Assembly: GCF_003075525.1 (NCBI RefSeq)
Contig: NZ_QDDR01000009.1
Span: forward strand, 124,001-188,000
Direction: 5' to 3'
Length of the DNA stretch: 64,000 nt
Source: Pararhodobacter aggregans
GTDB taxonomy: Bacteria > Pseudomonadota > Alphaproteobacteria > Rhodobacterales > Rhodobacteraceae
Below the pieces are notes generated by a model. That model did no database searches, was not told where the DNA came from, and saw nothing but the letters and a program-made list of their open reading frames with translations. Of the stretch, positions 36,222 to 45,422 are shown one piece after another. Both the position numbers and the translations under genes were made by a program. Each line of letters begins with the position of its first letter. Within the stretch, counting starts at the first letter, position 1.

Positions 36222-38000
36222 TCACCGCAAACGCATCAGCGCCCGGACCCAGCGCGGCAGGCCGGGGTCGGGCGCCGCGTCCCCCGCAAGCCAGCCCTCC
36301 CGCAGCGCGGTCAGCAGCGCCCCCGGCAGGCGCAGCCCCCCGCCCCGCAGCTGCGCCAGCCGCAGCAGGACCACCGCCTGCCAGCCCCTCGGCAGCGCGG
36401 GCGGGGCCGGGCAGGCGGCCAGCAGGCGGCGGGCGGCGCCGGTGCCGGGGATCGTCGCGGGCCGGTCCGGCACCGACAGAACCGCGAGCCGGGTGGTGCC
36501 CGCCCTGCCCGCCTGCAACGCGCTCTCAAGCGCGATCATCTGCGCCGAGGCCCCGTCCTGCCCCAGCCCCAGCGCCCCGGGCAGCGCCGCCAGCAGATCG
36601 CGCCGCATCAGCCGGTTGCCCAGCGCGGGATAGAGGCAGAGCGCCTGCGCCCCGCCCAGCGCGACCTCGCCCCCCCAGAGCGGCATCGCCGCCAGTCCCG
36701 GAACCACGCGGTTGTCGGTCCAGCCGTCGTGATAGCCCAACCCCCGCCGCTCCAGCGCGCCGAGGACCAGCGGCAGGTCCAGCCGCTCGCCCAGATTGAC
36801 CAGCCGCATCAGCCCCTCGGGCAGAGGCACCTCGCCCGGGGCCAGCAGCAGGACCCAGCGCCCTTCCAGCACCGAGGCAAGACGCGCAGGCGTCATCCCC
36901 TCGGGATCGAGCCGCCGCACCGCCCGGCCCGAGGGCAGCAGTCCCGGCGCCCTGCCTCCCAGCACCACCAGCTCGAAATCCGCCATGCCCTGCGCGTCGA
37001 GCGCGGCCAGCGCCGGGCCGGGATCGCCCAGAACCACCACCGAGAGCGGCAGCACACCCTCCAGCGCCAGGCCCAGTCCGCGGCTGATTTCGGGGTCCCA
37101 GGCGGCCTGCCATCCCATCCCGCGGTGCTGCAACAGGGCATGCGCCGCGGTCAGGAACCGCGCCCGGCGGGCCGGATCACGGATCACCAGCGCCCGTTCG
37201 TGGATCAGCCGGGCGGCGAGGCGGGCATAGCCCTCGGCCGTGCGGGTCATGCCGCTGCCCAGGATCACCGGACCCAGCCGGTCCAGCACCCTGAGCACGT
37301 CGAAGACCCGGTCGCTGTCGGTGCCGGTGATCTGCCCGGGCCGGTCGCGGCGGTGGCGGTAGAGGGGGGCGGAACGATAGGCCAGCCGCGGCGCACGGCG
37401 GGCGAGGGCCCAGAATACCTCGTGATCCTCGAACCAGCTGCCCTCGGGGAAACGGAGCCCCTCGAACAGCGACCGGCGATAGAGCTTGTTCCAGGCCGAG
37501 GGGAAGATCCGCGCCACCTCGCAGGCGTCGGTCAGGGGCAGGTGCCCGGCTTCGGGCGGCCTGTCGCAGGCATGAAGCGCGGGATGCGGGCGTTCCTCGC
37601 CGCCCGGATGGACCAGCGTCACGCCGCAGGCGGCCCACTCGGTCCCTTCCTCACGGATCGCCGCATGCAGGTCGCGCAGGAAGTCGGGCGCCAGCGCGTC
37701 GTCGCCGTCGAGGAAGGCCACGAACGCCCCCCGCGCCTGATCGAGCCCGGCGTTGCGCGCGGCCGAGAGCCCCCGGTTCGGCTGCACCAGCAGGCGAAAC
37801 CGCGCATCCCCGGCAAAGGCCTCGGCCGCGATCCGGCCCGAGCCGTCGGTCGAGCCGTCATCCACGACCAGCGCCTCGAAATCCGGCAGCGATTGCGCGC
37901 GCAGGCTGGCGATGGCCTCGGCGATCTGCGGCGCCACCTGGTGAACGGCGACGATCACCGAGATCAGGGGCGCGGCGGGATCGGCGGGCCGCCCGGTCAT
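36222..38000 (-). CDS. Family 2 glycosyltransferase with a second degenerate GT-A domain, 592 aa
   Basis: The N-terminal domain (residues 10-220) is a standard GT2: I-S-V-I-V-A-V-H near 13, V-V-D-D-G-S-T-D-G-S near 47, and D-G-D-D near 99 (F-L-D-G-D-D-A). A second half (about 300-530) repeats the fold pattern (L-S-V-V-V-L-G-D and F-E-L-V-V-L-G-G) but has L-L-A-P-G-E where the metal-binding D-x-D would be, so it is probably not catalytic. It lies 4 bases after the sulfotransferase at 38005-38649 and 68 bases before the galectin/GT31 gene, all on the minus strand, forming one unit. It probably builds the same polysaccharide. Confidence 0.87.
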   Translation of the reverse strand: MTGRPADPAAPLISVIVAVHQVAPQIAEAIASLRAQSLPDFEALVVDDGSTDGSGRIAAEAFAGDARFRLLVQPNRGLSAARNAGLDQARGAFVAFLDGDDALAPDFLRDLHAAIREEGTEWAACGVTLVHPGGEERPHPALHACDRPPEAGHLPLTDACEVARIFPSAWNKLYRRSLFEGLRFPEGSWFEDHEVFWALARRAPRLAYRSAPLYRHRRDRPGQITGTDSDRVFDVLRVLDRLGPVILGSGMTRTAEGYARLAARLIHERALVIRDPARRARFLTAAHALLQHRGMGWQAAWDPEISRGLGLALEGVLPLSVVVLGDPGPALAALDAQGMADFELVVLGGRAPGLLPSGRAVRRLDPEGMTPARLASVLEGRWVLLLAPGEVPLPEGLMRLVNLGERLDLPLVLGALERRGLGYHDGWTDNRVVPGLAAMPLWGGEVALGGAQALCLYPALGNRLMRRDLLAALPGALGLGQDGASAQMIALESALQAGRAGTTRLAVLSVPDRPATIPGTGAARRLLAACPAPPALPRGWQAVVLLRLAQLRGGGLRLPGALLTALREGWLAGDAAPDPGLPRWVRALMRLR

Positions 38001-38004
38001 CGGC

Positions 38005-38649
38005 TCAGAAATAGGCGCCGAAGATCGCGTAATCCTCGGCGTAGTAGTCTTTCAGAAGGGCGATCTCGTCGGGCGAGAGCTGCTCGACCCTGGCGCTGCC
38101 GCTCGATCGCTGCATGACCTCCAGCGCCACGTCCTTGCCGGTGATGCGGCCCACGTCCGCAACCATCTCGGGCAATTCCTCGAAGCGGTAGATGCGATGA
38201 AAATAGCCGGGATCCTCGCCCAGAAAGACGGTCAGCGGCGCCGTGTGATGGCCGATCTCGGCCACGCGGCGCGAGTATTCGCCGATGTTGAGCACGAAGG
38301 TCGACAGGTCCGGGTCGAAGGGCAGGCCCGACCCCTCGAGCCGATCACCGGCGATCTCGCGCGAGAGTTCGCGGTGCTGCACGACGCGGTTGCTGTGACA
38401 CGACAGCGCCCGCCGGATCGGATCGCGTACCACGGTGACCCGGTGCAGATCGCGCAGACGGCCGCGTTTCAGCTCGCGGAACGGGACGGAGGGATAGAAA
38501 TTGTGGATCCAGCGCATCTGGCCGTTGGCCGAGAAGGGACGGAACGGAAAGCCGTTCTCGACTTCGAACATCATCGCCTTGATCGAGGTACAGGCGACCT
38601 TGGGCACCGACAGATAGGCAAGGCCGTACTTCTTGAGCATGACGGTCAT
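38005..38649 (-). CDS. Sulfotransferase family protein, 214 aa
   Basis: L-A-Y-L-S-V-P-K-V-A-C-T-S-I-K near residue 10 is the PAPS-binding loop of the Sulfotransfer_2 type (carbohydrate sulfotransferases), and V-T-V-V-R-D-P-I-R-R-A-L-S near 72 is the 3'-phosphate-binding segment. The start at 38649 has GAGGAAA upstream; a second ATG at 38640 is possible. It is the first gene of the minus-strand unit with the GT2 and galectin/GT31 genes. The position suggests that the glycan made by those enzymes is sulfated. Confidence 0.86.
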   Translation of the reverse strand: MTVMLKKYGLAYLSVPKVACTSIKAMMFEVENGFPFRPFSANGQMRWIHNFYPSVPFRELKRGRLRDLHRVTVVRDPIRRALSCHSNRVVQHRELSREIAGDRLEGSGLPFDPDLSTFVLNIGEYSRRVAEIGHHTAPLTVFLGEDPGYFHRIYRFEELPEMVADVGRITGKDVALEVMQRSSGSARVEQLSPDEIALLKDYYAEDYAIFGAYF

Positions 38650-38831
38650 CGTGTTTCCTCGTCGGGGGGACCTCGGCCCCGGGACGTCCGCCTCCGCGCG
38701 GGACTTGGCCGACCCTAGGCCATCGCCCCGGCGGCGGCAATGGCGCGCCGGCGGGCGGTGACTTGTCCGTCCGGGGATGGCAGGATAGCGGAAAGGGCGG
38801 CCACAAAACGCCCCCCGGGCCGAGGACGACG

Positions 38832-39872
38832 ATGAAGCTGCTGCTGCATATCGGTGCCGCCAAGGCGGGATCGACCACCATTCAGGACTCGTTGTTCCTG
38901 AACCGCGCGGCGCTGGCGCAGCAGGGGATCGCCTATTGGCAGCCCGACGACGCGACCGTGCCGCCGCCCCGGGTCCTGTCGAACCTGTTCGAGCCCGCGC
39001 GAAAGCCGCTCCTGCCGAAGGAACGGCTGCATTTCGCCACGCGGGAGGAGGCCCGCGACTGGAGCCGCCGGGAATGGGACCGGATGGCGGCCGAGATCGG
39101 CGCCGAACGCCCCGCGCTGACCATCCTGTCCAGCGAGTCGCTCTATTACCTGCGCCCGGGCGCGGTGCTGGAAGAACTGCGCCGGACATTTTCCGAGATC
39201 GTGGTGCTGATGTATGTCCGCGATCCGGTGCCGCTTTACCGCTCGGCGCTGGACCAGCTGATCCGCGACGGCGCGCGGCTGGCCGAGCTGCCCCTGCCCG
39301 CGCAGGTGACGCTGGGCTCGGCCGACACGCTGCGCCGCTACCGCCAGCAGCTGGGCGCGGAAAACGTGATCCTGCGCCGGTTCGACCGCGCCTGTCTGGA
39401 AGGGGGGGATCTGCTCACCGACCTTTACCGGCAGATCGGTCAGATCCACGGCCAGCCAGTTGCCCCCGCCCATCCCGTGCGCAGCACCAACGAGAGTTTC
39501 AGCGCCGCCGCGACGCTCTGGATCCTGACCCTGAACGAGGGGTTCGAGCGGCTCGGCAACACCGGCGACGCCCGCCAGATCCAGCACCGCCATGCCCTGC
39601 TGGAGCGGTTGCGCCACGCGCCGGACCTGAAGGATCTGCCCAAGCTGGCCGATCCGCCGCCCGGCATCCGCGACTGGATCCGCCGCGCCAACCGGGAGGA
39701 TATCGCCTTCCTCAACCAGCACGCCTTTGACCGGACGCGCCCCATGGAAGCCCCGGCCAGCGACGCCCCGCTCCCGCCCGAGGCCGAGCAGCGCCAGGCG
39801 GTCCGCGACTGGCTGCTGGGCCAGCTGAACCCCGGCGATCTGGCCCGGGTGATGGCCGCCGCCCTGCCCTGA
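38832..39872 (+). CDS. Sulfotransferase-like protein, 346 aa
   Basis: The N-terminal K-L-L-L-H-I-G-A-A-K-A-G-S-T-T-I-Q is a PAPS-type P-loop resembling the one at 29493. V-L-M-Y-V-R-D-P-V-P-L-Y near residue 132 matches the 3'-phosphate-binding element. The ATG at 38832 has GAGGA 6 bases upstream; the frame is open a further 69 bases with no better start. It is divergent from the sulfotransferase at 38005-38649, with 182 bp between starts. It is the third sulfotransferase-like gene of this region. Confidence 0.8.
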   Translation: MKLLLHIGAAKAGSTTIQDSLFLNRAALAQQGIAYWQPDDATVPPPRVLSNLFEPARKPLLPKERLHFATREEARDWSRREWDRMAAEIGAERPALTILSSESLYYLRPGAVLEELRRTFSEIVVLMYVRDPVPLYRSALDQLIRDGARLAELPLPAQVTLGSADTLRRYRQQLGAENVILRRFDRACLEGGDLLTDLYRQIGQIHGQPVAPAHPVRSTNESFSAAATLWILTLNEGFERLGNTGDARQIQHRHALLERLRHAPDLKDLPKLADPPPGIRDWIRRANREDIAFLNQHAFDRTRPMEAPASDAPLPPEAEQRQAVRDWLLGQLNPGDLARVMAAALP

Positions 39873-39877
39873 ACGCG

Positions 39878-39904
39878 AAAAGGCGCCCCGGGGGGGCGCC
39901 TTTC
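39878..39904. terminator. Bidirectional terminator between sulfotransferase and asd
   Basis: AAAGGCGCCCC and GGGGCGCCTTT form an 11-bp stem around a G-rich loop, with A and T runs on either side. It lies between two converging genes and can serve both. Confidence 0.85.
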
Positions 39905-39924
39905 GACAGGTCGGCCGGCAGGCC

Positions 39925-40947
39925 TCAGCCCTTTTTCAGGCAGCGCTGGCCCAGGACCTCGGCGATCTGCACCGCGTTCAGCGCCGCGCCCTTGCGCAGG
40001 TTGTCACTGACGCACCACAGGTTCAGACCGTTGTCGATGGTCGAATCCTGGCGGATGCGGCTGATGTAGGTGGCGTATTCGCCGACGCATTCGACGGGCG
40101 TGATGTAGCCACCCGGCTCGCGCTTGTCGACGACCAGGATGCCGGGCGCCTCGCGCAGGATCTCGGTCGCTTCTTCCCAGTCGAGGAAATCCTCGGTCTC
40201 GATGTTGATCGATTCCGAATGGCCGACGAAGACCGGCACCCGCACGCAGGTCGCCGTCACCTTGATCTTGGGATCGAGGATCTTCTTGGTCTCGGTGACC
40301 ATCTTCCATTCTTCCTTGGTGTCGCCACTGTCGAGGAAGACGTCGATATGCGGGATCACGTTGAAGGCAATCTGCTTGGGATAGACCGAGGGCGCGACCT
40401 CCTGACCCGGGACGAAGACGCCCTTGGTCTGGTTCCACAGCTCGTCCATCGCCTCCTTGCCGGTGCCGGACACCGATTGATAGGTCGAGACGACGACCCG
40501 CTTGATCCGGGCGCGGTCATGCAGGGGCTTCAGCGCCACGACCATCTGCGCGGTCGAGCAGTTGGGGTTGGCGATGATGTTCTTCTTCGTGTAGCCGGTG
40601 ATCGCGTCGGCGTTCACCTCGGGCACGATCAGCGGCACGTCGGGGTCGTAGCGGTAGAGCGACGAATTGTCGATCACCACGCAGCCCGCGGCGGCGGCCT
40701 TGGGCGCATAGGTCTTGGTCGCGTCCGAGCCGATGGCGAAAAGCGCGATGTCCCAGCCCTTGAAATCGAACGTGTCGAGGTCCTGGCATTTCAGCGTCCG
40801 GTCGCCGAACGAGCATTCCGTGCCCAGCGAGCGGCGCGAGGCCAGCGCGGCGATTTCGTCCACCGGGAATTCGCGCTCGGCGAGGATGTTCAGCATCTCG
40901 CGCCCGACATTCCCCGTGGCGCCGACAACAACGACTTTGTAGCCCAT
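39925..40947 (-). CDS. asd: Aspartate-semialdehyde dehydrogenase
   Basis: The 340-residue NADPH enzyme makes aspartate semialdehyde for lysine/diaminopimelate, threonine and methionine. The N-terminal Rossmann motif V-V-V-G-A-T-G-N-V-G is followed by the catalytic cysteine C130 in N-P-N-C-S-T-A-Q-M. V-S-T-Y-Q-S-V-S-G-T-G near residue 160 and the C-terminal V-S-D-N-L-R-K-G-A-A-L-N-A-V-Q are family signatures. The frame is open 12 codons further, but the ATG at 40947 has GGAGGG at the right distance and gives the usual start. It is transcribed alone, facing the surface polysaccharide region. Confidence 0.96.
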   Translation of the reverse strand: MGYKVVVVGATGNVGREMLNILAEREFPVDEIAALASRRSLGTECSFGDRTLKCQDLDTFDFKGWDIALFAIGSDATKTYAPKAAAAGCVVIDNSSLYRYDPDVPLIVPEVNADAITGYTKKNIIANPNCSTAQMVVALKPLHDRARIKRVVVSTYQSVSGTGKEAMDELWNQTKGVFVPGQEVAPSVYPKQIAFNVIPHIDVFLDSGDTKEEWKMVTETKKILDPKIKVTATCVRVPVFVGHSESINIETEDFLDWEEATEILREAPGILVVDKREPGGYITPVECVGEYATYISRIRQDSTIDNGLNLWCVSDNLRKGAALNAVQIAEVLGQRCLKKG

Positions 40948-41067
40948 GTATCCCTCCAGAACCCAGCGGTCAGGGGCGCGCATAAAGGATTGCGCGTTGA
41001 CTGGAAAGCCCCCGGGCCCCGGCTGCGGCGATTTATCGGCAGGCCGGGGCCCGGCGCGGGCTCAGTC

Positions 41068-42246
41068 TCAGTCGGAGCGGTCCTGCGAAAAGGCATAGAG
41101 CGCGGCGCCGGCCAGCAACAGCAGGCCGAACATCAGGAAGATCGCCTGAAAGGGCGCCTCGGGCGGGACCGGGGCGACGGCGCGGTGCAGGCTGCCCGAC
41201 AGCGTCTGGAACACGCCCACCCCGCCGATGCCGAACAGGTTCATCAGCGTGACGCCCCGGCCCAGCAGATGCGGCGGGAAGAACGAGCGCCCATGCGCCA
41301 CCATCGCCGGGAAGGACGAGCCGAAGAAACCGATCCCGGCCATCAGCGCGGCGACGGCCCAGAAACCCGCAGTGGGCAGAAACCACAGGGCCAGCACGCA
41401 GGCGGCGCTGAGCAGGTTGCCGACCAGCACCACCGCCTTGAGCGAGCCGAAGACCCGGTCCGCGGCACCATAGGCGAAGCTGCCCGCGACCATGGCCAGC
41501 GCCATCACCAGCGTGGCCGAGCCGATGACCAGAGCATCGGCCTGATAGACATCGCGGAAAAAGGGCCCGGCCCAGAGGCCGCGGATCGCCGCCGCCGGGA
41601 CATAGTTCACCGCCATCAGGGGCAGGATCAGCCAGAGCGCCCGCAGCTTCAGCACGTCGAGCAACGAGCCGCGCCCCCCGGCGGGCTGGTCGACGGGCGG
41701 CGGATCCTTGACGAAGACGCCGAGCGCCAGCGCCACGGCGACCGTCGCCACGGCGAGGCCCAGCACGCTCTGCCGCCAGCCGAAGGTCTCGGCCGCCCAG
41801 GCCAGCGGCCAGGCGCCGGCCAGGTTGCCCAGCGTGCCGAAGCCGATGATCGCCCCGGCGAGCGTGGCGAAGACCCGCACCGGATAGACCCGGCCGAAGA
41901 TGTAATAGGCGGCCATCAGCACCGGCGAGCAGCCGATGCCGATCAGGATCATCGCCGCATGGATGTGCCAGGCCTGCTGCGCCAGGGCGAAGACCAGCGC
42001 CCCGCCGCCACCGGCAAGGCCCAGCAGCCAGGCCGCCGTGCGCCGGGGCCCGATGCTGTCGAGCGCGGCGCCGACCGGGATCTGCATCAGCGCGAAGGTC
42101 AGGAACCACAGGCCCGAGGACAGCGCCAGATCCTGCGGCTGGGCACCGACCTCGACGCCGAGAACCGGCGAGAGCACGGCCAGGAAGGCCCGGTAGAACT
42201 GGCTCAGCACATAGGCGAGAACCAGAAAGAAGATGCCGAGCTTCAT
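41068..42246 (-). CDS. MFS transporter
   Basis: A 392-residue inner-membrane protein with about twelve hydrophobic segments. The N-terminal half has the sequence F-Y-R-A-F-L-A-V-L-S-P near residue 16 and G-A-A-L-D-S-I-G-P-R-R-T near 60, the MFS loop 2-3 type motif. The substrate is unknown. Translation could be read upstream to 42375, but that would pass through REP repeats; the ATG at 42246 begins M-K-L-G-I-F-F-L-V-L-A-Y as a normal first helix. No strong ribosome site precedes it. Confidence 0.86.
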   Translation of the reverse strand: MKLGIFFLVLAYVLSQFYRAFLAVLSPVLGVEVGAQPQDLALSSGLWFLTFALMQIPVGAALDSIGPRRTAAWLLGLAGGGGALVFALAQQAWHIHAAMILIGIGCSPVLMAAYYIFGRVYPVRVFATLAGAIIGFGTLGNLAGAWPLAWAAETFGWRQSVLGLAVATVAVALALGVFVKDPPPVDQPAGGRGSLLDVLKLRALWLILPLMAVNYVPAAAIRGLWAGPFFRDVYQADALVIGSATLVMALAMVAGSFAYGAADRVFGSLKAVVLVGNLLSAACVLALWFLPTAGFWAVAALMAGIGFFGSSFPAMVAHGRSFFPPHLLGRGVTLMNLFGIGGVGVFQTLSGSLHRAVAPVPPEAPFQAIFLMFGLLLLAGAALYAFSQDRSD

Positions 42247-42320
42247 GCGCGCAAATCCGTGAACAGGTGAAAGGCTGTGCACGATTGCCGAAATATCGGA
42301 CAAGGTCCAGAGGGCGAAAT

Positions 42321-42380
42321 GGTGCGTGGAACCACGCACCCTACACGATGGGACCCGTAGGGTGCGTGCTCGCACGCACC
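42321..42380. repeat. REP-like inverted pair between rppH and the MFS gene
   Basis: GGTGCGTG-GAAC-CACGCACC followed by CTAC (42321-42344) and GTAG followed by GGTGCGTG-CTCG-CACGCACC (42357-42380) are arranged head to head with 12 bases between them. The right copy ends 7 bases before the rppH stop codon. Transcription of rppH toward the MFS gene must pass through both hairpins. Confidence 0.88.
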
Positions 42381-42387
42381 ACTGCGC

Positions 42388-42888
42388 TCAGGCCAGATGC
42401 GAGCGGAACGCTGCCACCACCTGACGGTATATCTCGCGCTTGAAGGGCACGATCGCCTCGATCATCTCCTCGGCCGTCACCCAGCGCCATTCGCTGAACT
42501 CGGGGTGTTCCTGCTCCAGGTCGATCTGGTCGTCGCGCCCCAGGAAGCGCAGCAGATACCATTTCTGCTTCTGCCCGCGGTAGCGCCCCTTCCACATCTT
42601 GCCCAGCAGGTCCGGCGGCAGGTCATAGGCCAGCCAGTCCGGCGTCTCGGCCAGCACCTGCACCAGCGCCGGGGGCACGCCGGTCTCTTCCTGCAGCTCG
42701 CGCAGGGCGGCGGCGCGGGGGTCCTCGCCCTCGTCGATCCCGCCCTGCGGCATCTGCCAGGCCGGGACCGGGCTGTCGAGCCGCCGGGCGGCGAAGATCA
42801 GCCCCCGGTCGTCAATCAGCATGACGCCGACATTCGGCCGGTAGGGCAGCGCCTCGATCTCGGCCGGGGTGAGCGGAGCGCTCATCAC
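42388..42888 (-). CDS. rppH: RNA pyrophosphohydrolase RppH (Nudix)
   Basis: A 166-residue Nudix hydrolase of the type that removes pyrophosphate from 5' RNA ends and so starts mRNA decay. The Nudix box is [18 protein letters not shown] near residues 47-64, continuing [14 protein letters not shown] near residue 16 and the W-Y-L-L-R-F near 110 are RppH-like. Its start overlaps the stop of ctpA by 4 bases. An alternative is a dinucleoside polyphosphate hydrolase, which overlaps with this family. Confidence 0.93.
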   Translation of the reverse strand: MMSAPLTPAEIEALPYRPNVGVMLIDDRGLIFAARRLDSPVPAWQMPQGGIDEGEDPRAAALRELQEETGVPPALVQVLAETPDWLAYDLPPDLLGKMWKGRYRGQKQKWYLLRFLGRDDQIDLEQEHPEFSEWRWVTAEEMIEAIVPFKREIYRQVVAAFRSHLA

Positions 42889-44222
42889 TGGCCGTTCATC
42901 ACCGACAGGCCGCGCAGGATGTCCAGCGCATAGGCCAGCTGGTAATCCTCGCTGCGCAGGCGCGAGACCTCTTCGGCGGCGCGTTCCTCTTCCTCCATCT
43001 GCCGGCGTTCGTCGTCGGTGATGGTGCCGTTCTGGAAGGCGCCGCGCAGGCTCGATTCGCTGCGCGGGGGCCGCGGGGTGTCATCCTCGGGCGCGGCGGC
43101 AGCGGTATCGGCGACCGGCGGCTGGTGGGCGACGATATCGGGCGCCACGCCCAGCGCCTGGATCGAGCGGCCCGAGGGCGTGTAATAGAGCGCCGTGGTC
43201 AGCCGCATGGCGCCGTCACCGCGCAGCGGGATCAGCGACTGGACCGAGCCCTTGCCGAAGCTGCGCTCGCCCACCACCACCGCCCGGCGGTGATCCTGCA
43301 GCGCGCCCGCGACGATTTCCGACGCCGAGGCCGAACCGCCGTTGATGAGCACCACCATCGGCCGCCCGTCGATCAGATCGCCCGGCGTCGCGTTGTGACG
43401 CTCGCCATCCGAGCCGTCGCGGCCACGGGTCGAGACGATCTCGCCGGTTTCGAGGAAGGCATCCGAGACGCGGATCGCCTGCACCAGCAGCCCGCCCGGG
43501 TTGTTGCGCAGATCCAGCACCACGCCCTGCAGGTTGTCGATGCCGCCGATCTGGTCGATCCCCTCGCGCAATTCGCTTTCGAGGTTGTCGTAGGTCTGTT
43601 CGTTGAAGGTCGAGACGCGCAGCACCACGATATTGCCCTCGACCCGGCCGCGCACCGCCTGGATGCGGATCGTGTCGCGGATGATCGACAGGTCGAAGGG
43701 CTCGGCCACGCCCTCGCGCAGGATCGTCACCACGATCTCGGAGCCGACCGGACCGCGCATCAGGTCGACCGCCTCGGGCAGCGTCAGGCCCAAAAGCGAC
43801 ACCCCGTCGACATGGGTCAGCACATCGCCCGGCTGCACGCCGGCGGCGGCGGCGGGCGTGTCGTCGATGGGCGTGATGACCCGGACATAGCCGTCCTGCT
43901 GGGTGATCTCGATCCCCAGACCGCCGAAGGCGCCGCGCGTCTGCACGCGCATGTCCTCGTAATCGTCGGGCGGCAGATAGCTGGAATGCGGGTCGAGCGA
44001 GTTGAGCATGCCGTTGATGGCCGCCTCGATCAGCTGGCGCGGCTCGACCTCGGTCACGTATTGCGAGCGGATCCGCTCGAACACGTCGCCGAAGAGGTCC
44101 AGCTGCTCATAGACCGACTGGTTGGCGTCCTGCTCCTGCGCCAGCAGGGGCGCCGCCACCTGCGTCGACAGCACGACACCCCCCAGGATGCCCGCCGCCG
44201 CCGCCACCAGATATCTGTTCAT
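42885..44222 (-). CDS. ctpA: C-terminal processing protease CtpA (S41)
   Basis: The 445-residue periplasmic serine protease begins with a signal sequence or anchor at residues 4-28. A PDZ domain is seen near 85-165 (F-G-G-L-G-I-E-I-T then G-V-Q-P-G-D-V-L), and the S41 peptidase domain follows with the catalytic serine in [10 protein letters not shown] and lysine in F-G-K-G-S-V-Q. It trims C-termini of envelope proteins and often controls peptidoglycan hydrolases. An EnvC-like hydrolase activator is directly upstream (69 bp), a fitting partner. The C-terminal 90 residues are charged and low in complexity. Confidence 0.93.
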   Translation of the reverse strand: MNRYLVAAAAGILGGVVLSTQVAAPLLAQEQDANQSVYEQLDLFGDVFERIRSQYVTEVEPRQLIEAAINGMLNSLDPHSSYLPPDDYEDMRVQTRGAFGGLGIEITQQDGYVRVITPIDDTPAAAAGVQPGDVLTHVDGVSLLGLTLPEAVDLMRGPVGSEIVVTILREGVAEPFDLSIIRDTIRIQAVRGRVEGNIVVLRVSTFNEQTYDNLESELREGIDQIGGIDNLQGVVLDLRNNPGGLLVQAIRVSDAFLETGEIVSTRGRDGSDGERHNATPGDLIDGRPMVVLINGGSASASEIVAGALQDHRRAVVVGERSFGKGSVQSLIPLRGDGAMRLTTALYYTPSGRSIQALGVAPDIVAHQPPVADTAAAAPEDDTPRPPRSESSLRGAFQNGTITDDERRQMEEEERAAEEVSRLRSEDYQLAYALDILRGLSVMNGQ

Positions 44223-44291
44223 GCTTCCATCCCGTCGTTCGGTTTGGGTGTGACTGCGGCTCTTCCGCAGGCCCCTCCCGCGCCGGCCGTT

Positions 44292-45419
44292 CTACGGCCG
44301 TTGTTCACCACTCAAGTCGAACCAGTCGGCCGGGTCAATGGCTTGCCCGTCCTGCCTGAGTTCCAGATACAGCGTTTCGCTGCGTCCCGCCACCTGATCC
44401 GCCTGCACGAATTCGTCAGCGCCGGTTGCCCCGCCCGGCATCAGCCCCAGCGCGTCGCCCTGCGCCACCACCTCGCCCTGCCGCGGATAGACGAGGTCAA
44501 GCCCGGCCAGCACGATCAGCCAGCCCTCGCCCGGTTCCAGAAGCACGACATTGCCGTAATCGAGCAAGGGCCCGCGGTAGCGCACGGTCCCGTACCAGGG
44601 TGCGGTGACCAGAGCGCCGGGCTCGGTGGCTACCACCAGTCCCGGCCGGGTGATCCCCGCCGCATCGGCCTCGCCGAAGGCGCGCAGCTGGGTGCCGATC
44701 ACCGGCATCGGCAGACGGCCCCGGGCGGTATCGAAGATCGGCAGCTCGGCCGAGGCGCCCGAGGGCCGCGTCGCCAGCCCCGTCGCCAGATCCTGCAGGG
44801 TCCGCACCGATTCCAGCAAGGCCAGCATCCGCGTCTCGTCATCGCCGACCCGGGGCGGCAGATCGCGGCGGTCGGCCATCGCCTGGCTCAGTTCCGCCCG
44901 CGCGCCCTGCAGGCTGGCCAGCCCCGCCGCCAGCGTGTCCACCGCCGTCTCGCGCAATTCCCTGAGCGCGGCGAGTTCGCGCGCCAGAGCGCCGATCCGG
45001 TCGGCCTCGGCCTGCATGCCGGCCGCGACATCGGCGATCATCATGCCCGCCCGCGCCGTGGCCAGCGGCCCCTGCGGATGGACCAGCATCACCGGCCCCT
45101 CGATCCGCTCGACCGCCATCATCGCGCCCAGGATGCGGCTGACCTGCGCCTGCTGCTGCTCCAGCACCCGGTTGATCGAGGCCTCGCGCAGCGCCGCCTC
45201 GCGCAGCCCCTCGCGCAGCGCCGAAAGCCCGGCCTCATGCGCCTGAATGGCCTGGGTCAGCGCCGCCACCTGATCGGGCGCGCGCCGCGCCTCGGCCAGC
45301 GAGTCGATGGCATTGAGCAGCGCGATCGCCGCCGCCTGCGCGTTCCCGGCCGTATCCGCCACCGCCGGAGCGGGGGCGGCAAGGCAGGCCAGCAGCGCCA
45401 GGATCCGGGCGATCCGCAT
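44292..45419 (-). CDS. EnvC-like murein hydrolase activator
   Basis: The 375-residue protein has a signal peptide (residues 1-21, ending A-V-A-D), a coiled-coil region (about 30-210) and a C-terminal LytM/M23-like domain (about 255-365). The zinc ligands of active M23 enzymes are not seen: the expected H-x3-D is G-I-T-R-P-G-L-V and the H-x-H site is W-L-I-V-L-A-G-L. As in EnvC, it probably activates amidases rather than cutting the wall itself. It starts 3 bases after the gpmI stop and is followed by ctpA, a common order in alphaproteobacteria. Confidence 0.87.
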   Translation of the reverse strand: MRIARILALLACLAAPAPAVADTAGNAQAAAIALLNAIDSLAEARRAPDQVAALTQAIQAHEAGLSALREGLREAALREASINRVLEQQQAQVSRILGAMMAVERIEGPVMLVHPQGPLATARAGMMIADVAAGMQAEADRIGALARELAALRELRETAVDTLAAGLASLQGARAELSQAMADRRDLPPRVGDDETRMLALLESVRTLQDLATGLATRPSGASAELPIFDTARGRLPMPVIGTQLRAFGEADAAGITRPGLVVATEPGALVTAPWYGTVRYRGPLLDYGNVVLLEPGEGWLIVLAGLDLVYPRQGEVVAQGDALGLMPGGATGADEFVQADQVAGRSETLYLELRQDGQAIDPADWFDLSGEQRP

Positions 45420-45422
45420 CCC

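Noticed and set aside
31783-36633. A very long open frame on the plus strand opposite the galectin/GT31 and GT2 genes
   Set aside because: It is antisense to well-supported genes, reads through two of them, and has Arg/Pro/Gln-rich low-complexity sequence. High GC at third codon positions creates such open frames.
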